The notes beneath the pieces are model-generated. The model made no database searches. It was given only the letters and a program-made list of their open reading frames with translations, and was not told the DNA's origin. This document shows positions 44,695 to 55,798 of a DNA stretch of 64,000 nt, piece by piece. The stretch is from an uncultured Clostridia bacterium (GTDB lineage: Bacteria > Bacillota > Clostridia > Oscillospirales > CAG-272): positions 118,710 through 182,709 of the forward strand of contig CANRFY010000002.1 of the NCBI GenBank assembly GCA_947630015.1, given 5' to 3'. Within the stretch, counting starts at the first letter, position 1. Each line of letters starts with the position of its first letter. A program made the position numbers and the translations under genes.

Positions 44695-44979
44695 TCATTT
44701 TGCGATAAAGATGTATACCGCCATCGCGGCGGCTGCCGCCGCAAACACATATAAAAGCGCCGGACGCATCATGCCGAGCGGCGACGCGGCGCGCTTGCTC
44801 CCGTCGGTGCGCGCCGCGAACAGCTCCGCCGTCGCCGCGACGGCGAGCAGCGCGGACGCTGCCGCGAACGCGTATCCGTAAACGGCCTCGCCGCCGGCGA
44901 AATACGCCCAGAAGCATACGGCGGCGACGGCGGCTGTCGCCGCCATCGCTGTCAGTCTGTATTTATCCTGCTTTTTCAC
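44695..44979 (-). CDS. Small 3-TM membrane protein
   Basis: This 94-aa protein has three hydrophobic stretches (LTAMAATAAVAAVCFWAYF; YGYAFAAASALLAVAATAEL; ALLYVFAAAAAAMAVYIFIA) separated by short charged loops. It starts with GTG, overlapping the stop of the upstream ectoprotein gene in GTGA, so translation is coupled. It sits just before the YfhO-like gene, where Bacillus and Listeria systems use the 4-helix flippase GtcA. It could replace that flippase, but I see no GtcA motif and its length and helix count differ. No further function is assigned. Confidence 0.65.
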   Translation of the reverse strand: MKKQDKYRLTAMAATAAVAAVCFWAYFAGGEAVYGYAFAAASALLAVAATAELFAARTDGSKRAASPLGMMRPALLYVFAAAAAAMAVYIFIAK

Positions 44980-47954
44980 GATACGCCCCTCTTTTCCCGT
45001 CCGCGTCTGAACAGCGCCGTCGACGACGCCCCGACCGCGATCGCCGCCATCGCGACCGCCATTATCTCGATCATATTTTCCTCGTGAATATCGGCGCCCT
45101 CCGCGCTTGCGAGCGACGAGGAATACATATCGTAAAGCTCGCCGTCGCCGTGCGTGCGGCTGCAAATCGAAACGTCGGACAGATAAAGCGTCCTCTTTTC
45201 GCTGCCCGCGCGCGGCAGGATCGCAAATCCCGTGACGGAATCGAGTCCCGCCATCTCCGATATGTCGGCGTAATACGTCACGCCGAACGGGCGCACGTAC
45301 ATCTCGGCGCGGTACACGCCGCGCGTCGAATACACGATCAGATCGAAATACGCGTCCTCGTCCGCTCTGCAATCGAGCCTTATTACGGACGCCGCGGACA
45401 GATCGATCGGATCGAACGCGCACGAATACATCATCCCGAGACAGTCCTCGTCGGCGCGCAGGGCGCGCGTTCTGTTCCCTCTTTCGCCGAACGGCGCTTT
45501 CACCGTCGTGCATTCGCCGTCCGAATTTATCGAGAACCAGCCCGCGCTGTCGAACGATTCCTTGAAATCGAACAGCTCATAGCTGCCCGCCAGCGTACCC
45601 GATATGCTCCTGACCTGTCCCGTCGACAGCCTTATCGGATGCGATCTCTCCGGCGGCTCGACGTCGACGCCGGCAAATTCGAGCGCCGACGCGTATCCGT
45701 CCGTATCGAGAAGCGACAGCTGCGACATGAATTCCGCGTATTCGTCAGTGGCGATCTTCACGTTCGACGTATCGTAGATGAACGCGAAAACGTCCCCGCG
45801 CGCCGCCAGCGCGTAATATTTTTCGATGTAATCGCGCAAAAGCGAGACCGCGTCGTCGCGGCGCTTGCGCGGCTTATATATCGAGAACTGACCGGCCGGC
45901 GCGCCGCTCTCCATCGAGGAGAAAAACGACGACGCCGTCCCCGCCATCTCGATCGGGAACTGCGATTCCGTCAGGACAGAATACGGGACCCCGCCGAATT
46001 CCGCCATGTAAACCGACATCCCCGACAGCACGTCGGCGGCGTCGACGCCGTTCGGGCGGTCCTGCGCGCAGAGCGCGCCTCCGATCGGAAGGATCACCTC
46101 AAAGCCGGCTATATTGCCGCGCCCGATCCTGTATACGGTCGAGACCGTCATGGCGGCGAGATGCGCGACGCTGTCGTCATATCCGCATATATCGGCGCCG
46201 ACGTCGTCGCCGACGATAACGCCGCGGATGTATCCGTAATCGGAGCCGCTGTAACGCGACGTAAGATAGTCGACGGCGGCGTATATGCGCTCGAACGATT
46301 CCTCGTCCCCGACGCCGATCATATGCGCGCCGTCGGCGCGCCTGTCGCAGATGCGAAGATAGCACGACGCGCCGCTGAGGGAGAGCGGTTTTATCCTGCC
46401 GTCGAGTGCGGCGAGGTATTCGTTGTTGAAATAGTACAGATTGCCGCCGAACGAGTAGAGCTTCCCCGTCGTCGCCGTGCCGAACAGCTCGTCAAGCACG
46501 ACGTCCGCCGTCATAACGGCTCCTCCGTCGCCGGATACGCCCTTTATGCTTCCCGCCGACACGGGCAGATGGACGCCCACCTCGTCCGAGAAATCGGCAA
46601 ATCGCGGCGATCCGATCAATATTCTCTCGTCCCCGCGCAGAATGACGGCCGCGTATCTCATCGCGCGGTACGCGGACGGCAGCGCGTCCGCTCCCGTCGT
46701 CACGTTGAAGCGCGTCGTCATGTCGATCGTCGCGACAGGCACGGCGTCGGCGATATACTGCTCGGCGTCGCCGTAAACGGGGATGCAGAGGATCGCGATC
46801 TCGCCGTCCATGTACGACGCGACGACGTCGGACGGCACGCTGCCGCGTATATTTACGCCGTCCGCGACGACGCGGCACGTATCGAGCGAGCCTATGCCGC
46901 CCGATTCGACCGTCGGCGGCGTCCAAAGCCCGATCGAATAAATTCTCGTCTCGCCGCCGGACGCCGGCGCGCCGTCGGAGGCGCGCGTCGTGTCAATGTG
47001 TATCGTAAGCGTGCAGAGCGAGCCTATATCGGATACGCGGAAATAGAGCGCCGTCGCGATCCCCGACGCCGGTATGCGCCGTATCTCCGACATCCTCGTC
47101 TCGCCCGTATCGAAGCCAAGCTCGAGATATATATCTGCTCCGGCCGAATCCGACACCGTGATCCGCAGCGATTCGGCCTCGGACGCCGCGTCCCTGTCGA
47201 AAATCGACACATCGCAGTGTACGGACGCCGAACCCGTCGTCCGCAAGAACCGCTCGAACGCGTCGTAGCTCTCGTGCGCGGCAGTCACGCTCTCGAAGTC
47301 CATGCACATATACCGATCCTCGAACGACGTGTCCCTTATCCCCGACGCCGAGAGCGCGTCGAGGCGCATACCGATCATAACGGCGGCGTCGGCCGGCGCC
47401 GTCGCCGTCAGCGACAGCGTGACCGATTCGATGCGCGAGCGCATATTCCATTCGCCGACGGGGGCCGACACGAGCTGCCAGCCGTCTGTTTCCACATCGG
47501 CGTCGTATGTGTAGACCGATTTGCCCGACATGAGCGTTATCGAAACTTTATATCCCGAAACGTCGCCGCCTCCGAGCGCGCCCGAATCGGTGACGCTTAT
47601 ATAAAACGACAGATAATCATACGCGTAAAGATCGACGGGGGAATAAAACGTCCGCGAAACGGAGACGGGCGCGTTCGTCCTCGCCGAATAGTCGCGGACG
47701 GAGACGTAGCCCGAATCGGATGCGCCGCTCGACATGAATTCCGTTTCGGTGCCGTAATGCATCGCGTCGACGCGGCAGTCGACGCCGTCCGGCGTCCACG
47801 CGGACGCCGACGACATATCGTCGACGACGACGGATTCGGGCGGGGACGGCGGGTCCGCGTCCTCCGGCGCGGCCGAGACCGCGATCGCAGAGGCCGCAAA
47901 AACCGCAAAAGCCGCCGCGGCCGCCGCAAGCTTGCGCCAAAGACCGGTCGTCAA
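44976..47954 (-). CDS. Large membrane-anchored ectoprotein of unknown function
   Basis: This 992-aa protein has an N-terminal signal peptide (LAAAAAAFAVFAASAIAVSA) and one C-terminal membrane helix (MIEIMAVAMAAIAVGASSTA) with a short basic tail, so almost all of it is outside. Residues about 40-330 and 800-950 look like carbohydrate-binding-type beta-sandwich modules: repeated aromatic strands with acidic loops (PVDLYAYDYLSFYISVTDSG; IDLSAASVIRLDCRADEDAY). The central region (about 370-770) is alpha/beta and could be a glycoside hydrolase-like barrel (DUF5722-like), but I see no certain catalytic motif. It is first in an operon with a 3-TM protein, YfhO and a GT2, so it may be the glycosylated product, an acceptor, or a glycan-processing enzyme. 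It is uncharacterised. Confidence 0.8.
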   Translation of the reverse strand: MTTGLWRKLAAAAAAFAVFAASAIAVSAAPEDADPPSPPESVVVDDMSSASAWTPDGVDCRVDAMHYGTETEFMSSGASDSGYVSVRDYSARTNAPVSVSRTFYSPVDLYAYDYLSFYISVTDSGALGGGDVSGYKVSITLMSGKSVYTYDADVETDGWQLVSAPVGEWNMRSRIESVTLSLTATAPADAAVMIGMRLDALSASGIRDTSFEDRYMCMDFESVTAAHESYDAFERFLRTTGSASVHCDVSIFDRDAASEAESLRITVSDSAGADIYLELGFDTGETRMSEIRRIPASGIATALYFRVSDIGSLCTLTIHIDTTRASDGAPASGGETRIYSIGLWTPPTVESGGIGSLDTCRVVADGVNIRGSVPSDVVASYMDGEIAILCIPVYGDAEQYIADAVPVATIDMTTRFNVTTGADALPSAYRAMRYAAVILRGDERILIGSPRFADFSDEVGVHLPVSAGSIKGVSGDGGAVMTADVVLDELFGTATTGKLYSFGGNLYYFNNEYLAALDGRIKPLSLSGASCYLRICDRRADGAHMIGVGDEESFERIYAAVDYLTSRYSGSDYGYIRGVIVGDDVGADICGYDDSVAHLAAMTVSTVYRIGRGNIAGFEVILPIGGALCAQDRPNGVDAADVLSGMSVYMAEFGGVPYSVLTESQFPIEMAGTASSFFSSMESGAPAGQFSIYKPRKRRDDAVSLLRDYIEKYYALAARGDVFAFIYDTSNVKIATDEYAEFMSQLSLLDTDGYASALEFAGVDVEPPERSHPIRLSTGQVRSISGTLAGSYELFDFKESFDSAGWFSINSDGECTTVKAPFGERGNRTRALRADEDCLGMMYSCAFDPIDLSAASVIRLDCRADEDAYFDLIVYSTRGVYRAEMYVRPFGVTYYADISEMAGLDSVTGFAILPRAGSEKRTLYLSDVSICSRTHGDGELYDMYSSSLASAEGADIHEENMIEIMAVAMAAIAVGASSTALFRRGREKRGVS

Positions 47955-48226
47955 CTCCCATCCCCCCTTTATTTCGTCCGTTTTCCGTTCTGTTTCTTAT
48001 AAGTATACCATATTTGAACGAAATAATAAACCCATATAATCGTTAAATTTCTGTGAACACGCCGCCCCCTCGGTGTGCATCATTCATCAAAACGAAAAGG
48101 CGCGCATATTATATATGCGAAAGAAAACGCAAGCGCCGCGCGGTCCGCCCGCGCGGGATCATATCAAATCTTTAGGAAGGGATACGGGATCGCGGACGCG
48201 CCGTCCGATCCCGCGTCGCGTAATTT

Positions 48227-49171
48227 ATGAAAAGTGAAACGTATCTGCCGGAGGGGTATAGGATCGCGAGTGCCGAAAACAGGCTTTTGACAGGCTCCGT
48301 GTCGGGACTCGAGCGCGCGCTTGAGACGCGCGCCATATGCGAGGCTCCCGCCGTGTTGTGCGACAGCGGGGATTACAGCCTGCGCGTCGATCTCGGCGGC
48401 GTCGTCGGCATTATAAGGCGCGAGGACGCGAGCCTTACCGGCGACGGCCAGCCCGTCAAAAACATCGCCGTTATAACGCGCGTCGGCAGAGCCGTCGCGT
48501 TTGTCGTGGAGGCGCTCGATCTGACAAAATCGCCGCCCGTCGCGTATCTGTCGCGGCGCGCCGCGCAGGCGGAATGTATGCGTTCATACGTATCGCATCT
48601 GCGCCCGGGCGACATAATTCCCGCAAAGGTAACGCATCTCGAACGCTTCGGCGCGTTCGTCGACATCGGCTGCGGCATCGTATCGCTTCTTCCCGTCGAC
48701 GCGATCTCGGTATCGCGGATATCGCATCCGAAGGAGCGGCTGTCGGTGTCGTCGCGCATCTACGTCGTCGTCCGCTCCGTCGACGGCGGCGGCAGGATCA
48801 CGGTGACGCACCGCGAGCTGTGCGGCACATGGAGCGAAAACGCCGTGCAGTTCGCGGCCGGTCAGACAGTAGCCGGCATCGTGCGCTCCGTCGAGGAATA
48901 CGGCATCTTCGTCGAGCTGACGCCGAATCTGACGGGGCTTGCGGAGCCTCACGACGACGTCGTCGTCGGAGGCAGCGCCGCCGTTTACATAAAGAGCATC
49001 GTGCCGGAGCGGATGAAGGTGAAGCTCGCCGTCGTCGGCGCATACAGAGGCGAGCTTCTGCGCGACGCGCTTCCGCCGCGCTATTTCATCGACGTGGAAA
49101 ACGTCGATCACATCGACCGCTGGCGGTATTCGCCCGAATCGTGCGGACGCGTCGTCGAAACTGTCTTTTGA
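48227..49171 (+). CDS. S1-domain RNA-binding protein
   Basis: This 314-aa cytosolic protein resembles the S1-like proteins of Firmicutes (ribosomal S1 homologues of unclear role). Residues about 1-120 lack an obvious domain. One S1 repeat starts near residue 125 (LRPGDIIPAKVTHLERFGAF, VDIGCGIVSLLPVDAIS) and a second near 205 (FAAGQTVAGIVRSVEEYGIF, VELTPNLTGLAEP). A short C-terminal region follows (RYFIDVENVDHIDRWRYSPE). It has only two clear repeats and lacks the LytB/IspH fusion seen in some clostridia. It is divergent from the ectoprotein operon and ends 24 bases before the valS promoter. Confidence 0.82.
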   Translation: MKSETYLPEGYRIASAENRLLTGSVSGLERALETRAICEAPAVLCDSGDYSLRVDLGGVVGIIRREDASLTGDGQPVKNIAVITRVGRAVAFVVEALDLTKSPPVAYLSRRAAQAECMRSYVSHLRPGDIIPAKVTHLERFGAFVDIGCGIVSLLPVDAISVSRISHPKERLSVSSRIYVVVRSVDGGGRITVTHRELCGTWSENAVQFAAGQTVAGIVRSVEEYGIFVELTPNLTGLAEPHDDVVVGGSAAVYIKSIVPERMKVKLAVVGAYRGELLRDALPPRYFIDVENVDHIDRWRYSPESCGRVVETVF

Positions 49172-49195
49172 CGGCTCCGCACCGAAAAAAACAGC

Positions 49196-49224
49196 TTGAC
49201 AACGGCTTTTATATATGATATAAA
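49196..49224 (+). promoter_or_regulatory. Promoter of valS
   Basis: TTGACA at 49196-49201, 17 bases, TATAAA at 49219-49224, starting just before the T-box leader. Confidence 0.7.
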
Positions 49225-49234
49225 TACAATACGA

Positions 49235-49505
49235 AAGGCCGTGACGGGGAGGAGTACGTCCCGCGCGCTGCGCCAAGCGAGCCGGAGGCGGTGGGAGTCC
49301 GGCGGCAGCGAAGGACGGAAGGTCGCCCCCGAGCCGCGAACGTGAACAGACGGAGATTTGCCGTTATGACAGCGTTCGCCGCGTGCGCGCGTTACAGCGC
49401 AAATGAAGCGAGCGGCAAATTGCCGCTAATTCGGGTGGTACCGCGTAAATTTTACGTCCCGAAGGCGAGGACCTTGTTCCTCGTTTTCGGGACGCTTTTA
49501 ATTTT
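49235..49505 (+). ncRNA. T-box leader (valine-specific) of valS
   Basis: A long leader with the T-box hallmark GGGTGGTACCGCG at 49433-49445. Stem I starts near 49245 (CGGGG pairing with CCCCG at 49327-49331) and has the conserved AGTA at 49253-49256; the internal loop on its 3' side holds GAAGGTCGC at 49318-49326, where GTC (49322-49324) is a valine specifier. The terminator helix pairs CGTCCCGAA and CGAGGA with TCCTCG and TTCGGGACG (49455-49494) and is followed by TTTT. It should read through when tRNA-Val is uncharged. Confidence 0.88.
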
Positions 49506-49561
49506 GCGGCGGCATTATTTCATTTTCGGCAATATACATTACAACCGCAAGGAGAGGCAAA

Positions 49562-52183
<2,622 letters not shown>

Positions 52184-52337
52184 CGCCGCCGGAAGAGGGA
52201 AAGGTGATTCTCGCCAGTCCGAATCTTTAACTTTCTAAAGTTTTAGATAAGAACTGGCGCGTACCGCGAAAGAATCGCCTTAACTCTTTTTAACTTTTGT
52301 AAAAGTTTTAGGTAAAACTTCCCGCACCCTACACCGC
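52184..52337. repeat. Intergenic gap with short repeat words
   Basis: This 154-base gap after valS holds an AACTTTCTAAAGTTTTAGAT word and a GAATCGCCTT word also seen at 40757-40815 beside repeat copy C. No terminator with a clear U-tract and no gene were seen. Confidence 0.5.
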
Positions 52338-53114
52338 TTATTCCTCCGGATCGCGTTTCTTTACGTTTGAACCGAAATAGAGTTCGCGGAACGAAACCGC
52401 GGACATTCCCTCGTGATATTTGAAGAATTTCTGGAAGCTCTTCGTATCGTCGAAGCCGCACATCTCGGCGATATCCTTTATCTTCATATCCGTGCAAAGC
52501 AGAAGCTCGCGGATCTTTTTCAATCTGACCATATCGATGTAGGCCTTGACGCCGCCCTTATAATGGACGCGGAACAGGCGCGTGATATAATCCTCGTTGT
52601 AGCCGAAATGCTCCGCGACGTCGGAAACTCTGATCTGGCGCATACTGTTCTGGCCGATCCATTCGCAGATCGAGAACATTTTCGCGTATGGCGCGTCCTC
52701 GCTGACGGCTCCGACGCGCGCGATCTCGTATATCACGAGCTTCAGCGCGCAGGTGCAGGCGTCCTCGTCGTAATCCGGCGTGCGCGAATACATGATCAGA
52801 TCGTCGAAGAGACGGACGGTGCGTTCCGCGTTCGGCGTGCTGTGGAGCGGGAGCGTGCCGAGTTCGCCCGAAAAATGCGCCCAGTAAAATTCTGTCTGCG
52901 TCGTGCTTTCGCGATATCCGTAACGGCGCGTGCCTGCCGGCAGGATGCACGATTCGCCGGCCTTGACCGCGAACCGTTCAAATCCGAGACCGATATATAA
53001 AACGCCGGAGGTGCAGTATAAAAGCTCGTGAGTCTCGGTGCTGCTGGACGGATGCGACCATCCCGCCGGCGCCGTCGTCTTGCCGGCGACCGCGTATTTC
53101 ACGCTTATCTCCAT
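52338..53114 (-). CDS. AraC family transcriptional regulator
   Basis: This 258-aa regulator has an N-terminal cupin-like ligand domain (TETHELLYCTSGVLYIGLGF, then VKAGESCILPAGTRRYGY) and a C-terminal double HTH (QNSMRQIRVSDVAEHFGYNE, DYITRLFRVHYKGGVKAYID; then LLLCTDMKIKDIAEMCGFDD and SFQKFFKYHEG). Such proteins typically control carbohydrate uptake or use, but no sugar gene adjoins it. GAGGCAAGAG precedes the ATG. A plausible promoter (TTGTCG, 16 bases, TATAAT) lies at 53157-53184 on the minus strand. It is separated from the TMEM43-like gene by a bidirectional terminator. Confidence 0.92.
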   Translation of the reverse strand: MEISVKYAVAGKTTAPAGWSHPSSSTETHELLYCTSGVLYIGLGFERFAVKAGESCILPAGTRRYGYRESTTQTEFYWAHFSGELGTLPLHSTPNAERTVRLFDDLIMYSRTPDYDEDACTCALKLVIYEIARVGAVSEDAPYAKMFSICEWIGQNSMRQIRVSDVAEHFGYNEDYITRLFRVHYKGGVKAYIDMVRLKKIRELLLCTDMKIKDIAEMCGFDDTKSFQKFFKYHEGMSAVSFRELYFGSNVKKRDPEE

Positions 53115-53156
53115 CTCTTGCCTCCGTGCCGAAAATGTAGGTTTTTAGTACGTCTT

Positions 53157-53184
53157 ATTATATTTTATCAAAAAATCGCGACAA
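53157..53184 (-). promoter_or_regulatory. Promoter of the AraC-type gene
   Basis: Minus strand TTGTCG (53184-53179), 16 bases, TATAAT (53162-53157), 43 bases before the start codon. Confidence 0.55.
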
Positions 53185-53243
53185 TTGCAAGTAAATCGCC
53201 GCATTTTCCGTGCGTAAATTTATCGGATTTTCGGATTGCGCGC

Positions 53244-53280
53244 AAAAAGCCGTCGGGACCGAGCGGTCCCGACGCGCCTT
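53244..53280. terminator. Bidirectional terminator after the TMEM43-like gene
   Basis: GTCGGGACC-GAGC-GGTCCCGAC (53252-53273) with T5 on the minus exit (53244-53248) and TTTT on the plus exit. Confidence 0.85.
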
Positions 53281-54459
53281 TTATTTTTTGAATTCATCTT
53301 TCTTGATCAGGATCGGTTTATATTCGGCCTCGACCTTTTCGCGTCTCGGCGTTCGTTTGAACACGTCGATCACGGCGAAATACGCGTATGTGACGGCGAC
53401 GGCTCCCGCCGCCGCGAGCCACAGTATCGAGACCTGCGACCATGCCGCAGCCGCCGACACCGCGAAGACGATCACGCCGATCGCGGCCGCGTGGCACGCG
53501 GCGGCAGATGCGCCCACGATCGTTTTCCCCTTGCCGAACTTTAGCCTCGGCTCATATCCCGTCAGCGCCGAATATCCCGCGACGACGACGCCCGCGCCCA
53601 AAATCGACAGTACCGCGCCGCCCGCGAGCAGCAGCCATGACGTGCGTCCCGCCTCCCCGACGGTGCGCAGAAGGCGCGCCGTCTCCTCGAGCGTCAGCTT
53701 GCCCTCGAAGACGTGCGAGAACCACAGCCCGTTCGGCGCTTTCCAATCGATGATGCCGATGCCTGGGGTGCCTACGCTGCGCTGCATCCCCGCGATCGTT
53801 ATCGACCGCGACGGGACGTATTCGTATCTGATCCTCACATCCCCGATCTCGGGATGATCTATGTCGGCCGCGTTCGTTATAACCGCGCCGGACGTATGAA
53901 ACCCTCTTACGTCGACGTCGGGAAGCGTCCCCACCTCCTCGCGCGCCGTCATCATATTGAGCTGATCGTCCGTGACGGCGAGGCCGCCGAGCTTTACGTT
54001 ATGCGCCGTATACGTCTTGGACGAAACTCCCGACGGGAAAGCGGACGGATTCTCGTGTCCGTCGCCGCCCGAAAGAATTTCCTCGCTCCAGACTGCCTCG
54101 TATCCGTCCGCCGTCGACTGCCACTGGTACATCTCCGATATCCGCGCGATCAAAACGCCGTCCGCGCTGACGCCGAATATCGGGTCCTCGGCTCCGCCCT
54201 CGTCATACGTCATATCGCCGACGGCCAAGACGGGGTAGTTATTGTATTTTTTATCGAGTTCGTCCGCGTCCGTGCGCAGAAACGCGTATTCGCCGTATGC
54301 CTCGACGGCGCTTATCCACGTCGCGCGCGGCGTGATCGACAGCACCGTCGCGGCTGCTCCGCCCGCGAGAATAAGCACACCGACAGCGAGCGCCGCGATT
54401 TTTGCCGCGAGCCGTCCGCCGCCACGATTTTTACCGTTTTTTACGTTTTTCACTCCCAT
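53281..54459 (-). CDS. TMEM43-family membrane protein
   Basis: This 392-aa protein has an N-terminal membrane helix after a basic start (IAALAVGVLILAGGAAATVL), a long extracellular or lumenal domain (about residues 50-280) and three to four C-terminal helices. This layout and the segment GDVRIRYEYVPSRSITIAGM, followed by a Gly-rich helix start, match the TMEM43 (LUMA) family, which is found in animals and sporadically in bacteria. No enzymatic motif is seen and bacterial functions are unknown. It starts 25 bases after the PLP lyase and may be cotranscribed with it. The family call is based on pattern matching from memory. Confidence 0.6.
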   Translation of the reverse strand: MGVKNVKNGKNRGGGRLAAKIAALAVGVLILAGGAAATVLSITPRATWISAVEAYGEYAFLRTDADELDKKYNNYPVLAVGDMTYDEGGAEDPIFGVSADGVLIARISEMYQWQSTADGYEAVWSEEILSGGDGHENPSAFPSGVSSKTYTAHNVKLGGLAVTDDQLNMMTAREEVGTLPDVDVRGFHTSGAVITNAADIDHPEIGDVRIRYEYVPSRSITIAGMQRSVGTPGIGIIDWKAPNGLWFSHVFEGKLTLEETARLLRTVGEAGRTSWLLLAGGAVLSILGAGVVVAGYSALTGYEPRLKFGKGKTIVGASAAACHAAAIGVIVFAVSAAAAWSQVSILWLAAAGAVAVTYAYFAVIDVFKRTPRREKVEAEYKPILIKKDEFKK

Positions 54460-54484
54460 ATCAAAGCCTTTGCACCGATTTATT

Positions 54485-55675
54485 TTACATCCCGACTGCG
54501 CGGAACGCGCCGTCCAGATCGGCGATTATATCCTCGACATCCTCGAGGCCGACGCTGAAACGGAAGAAGCCACCGTGGAATTCCTCGGGATACAGATACT
54601 GCCTCTCGTCGTCCTCGCCGAGGAACGCGATCAGGCTTTCGTCGTGTCCGAGCGACACCGCCGACGTTATGACGCGCAGCGCCGCGACGAATTTATTGTG
54701 CGTATCGTGATCGGCGTCGAGACCGAACGACATCATTCCGCCGAACCCGGGCTTCATCTGCCGCGCCGCGATCTCGTGGCCGCAGTGCGAGGGGAGTCCA
54801 GGGTACGATACGAATCTGACGCCGCGCCGTCCCTCGAGCCACTCCGCCACCTTCATCGCGCTTTCGTTGTGCTGACGCATACGGAGCGGCAGCGTCACGC
54901 AGCCGCGCATTATGAGCCACGCGTTGAACGGGCTTATCGTGCCGCCGAGATTGACCTGCGCCTGCGCGCGTATGACGTCAAGCTCGGCAGGTCTGCCGAT
55001 CACGGCGCCTCCCATCGCGTCCCCGTGTCCGTTTATATATTTCGTCAGGCTCTCGACGACGAGGTCCGCGCCAAGCTCATACGGCCGCTGATTGAACGGC
55101 GACGCGAACGTATTGTCCACCGATAAAAGCGCGCCGTGCGCGTGCGCGATCTCCGCCATTTGCGCAATATCGGTGATCGAGATCGTCGGATTCCCGGGCG
55201 TTTCTATATGGACGAGCTTCGTGTTCGGCCTAATCGCGGCGCGCACCGCGTCGGGATCGGTCGTGTCCACAATCGTCGTTTCGACGCCGAATTTATTGTT
55301 CAAAAGCTCGTGCAGCAGTCTGTATGCGGCGATATACGTCACCTTTGCGAAAACGACGTGATCGCCGGCCCGCAGAAGCGAGAAAAACAGCCCCGACAGC
55401 GCCGCGACTCCGCTCGCGAGCGCCACGCAGTCCGGAGCGCCCTCGAGAGACGCGATCTTTTCCTGCAAATATTTCTGATTCGAGCCGCCGTTGCGCGTAT
55501 ACAGATTCGCCGCCGCGCTCGACCAGTTTATATCGGACGGATCGTAAGGCAGCTCATAGCTGTTCGCCATCGTGATCGGGCGGCGGATCGCCCCCGTTTC
55601 GGCGTCGACGTCGTTGCCCGTATGGACGGCGCGCGTCGCGAATCCGAACTCGTCCCCGTATGTCCTTTTTGCCAT
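54485..55675 (-). CDS. Cys/Met-metabolism PLP enzyme (methionine gamma-lyase-like)
   Basis: This protein of about 396 aa belongs to the Cys/Met PLP family. The start of the fold is FGFATRAVHTGNDVDAETGA, the substrate region YTRNGGSNQKYLQEKIASLE, the cofactor segment LSVDNTFASPFNQRPYELGA and the PLP lysine in VESLTKYINGHGDAMGG. The C-terminal HDESLIAFLG and the ending FRFSVGLEDVEDIIADLDGA suit cystathionine beta/gamma-lyase or methionine gamma-lyase; sequence alone does not separate them. I chose ATG 55675 because GGAGGACATGAA precedes it; earlier starts lack a site. It has a perfect-type promoter (TTGACA-17-TATACT). It is far from the metY locus but may share sulfur metabolism. Confidence 0.85.
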   Translation of the reverse strand: MAKRTYGDEFGFATRAVHTGNDVDAETGAIRRPITMANSYELPYDPSDINWSSAAANLYTRNGGSNQKYLQEKIASLEGAPDCVALASGVAALSGLFFSLLRAGDHVVFAKVTYIAAYRLLHELLNNKFGVETTIVDTTDPDAVRAAIRPNTKLVHIETPGNPTISITDIAQMAEIAHAHGALLSVDNTFASPFNQRPYELGADLVVESLTKYINGHGDAMGGAVIGRPAELDVIRAQAQVNLGGTISPFNAWLIMRGCVTLPLRMRQHNESAMKVAEWLEGRRGVRFVSYPGLPSHCGHEIAARQMKPGFGGMMSFGLDADHDTHNKFVAALRVITSAVSLGHDESLIAFLGEDDERQYLYPEEFHGGFFRFSVGLEDVEDIIADLDGAFRAVGM

Positions 55676-55711
55676 TTCATGTCCTCCGCGCAAATGCTTA
55701 TCATCACGGTC

Positions 55712-55740
55712 AGTATACATTTTTTCGGCCGCTTTGTCAA
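55712..55740 (-). promoter_or_regulatory. Promoter of the PLP lyase gene
   Basis: Minus strand TTGACA (55740-55735), 17 bases, TATACT (55717-55712), 37 bases before the start codon. Confidence 0.8.
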
Positions 55741-55753
55741 GTCCGCGCGCAAA

Positions 55754-55784
55754 GATCGGGGGAAGCCGCCGGCTTCCCCCGATC
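55754..55784. terminator. Hairpin after the large Cys-rich surface gene
   Basis: GATCGGGGGAAGCC-GCC-GGCTTCCCCCGATC, a perfect 14-bp stem between the large surface gene and the promoter of the PLP lyase. The minus exit has only TTTG, so it may be weak. Confidence 0.6.
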
Positions 55785-55798
55785 CCTCGTCGCGTTTT

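Noticed and set aside
44695..44979. Small membrane protein as the flippase GtcA
   Set aside because: It is shorter than GtcA, has three rather than four helices and shows no family motif; only its position fits.
45084..48002. Open frame of about 970 codons antisense to the 992-aa ectoprotein
   Set aside because: It is the complement of a well-supported gene with a signal peptide and coupled downstream genes. The product is Arg-rich and without domains, as expected from GC-rich codons read backwards.
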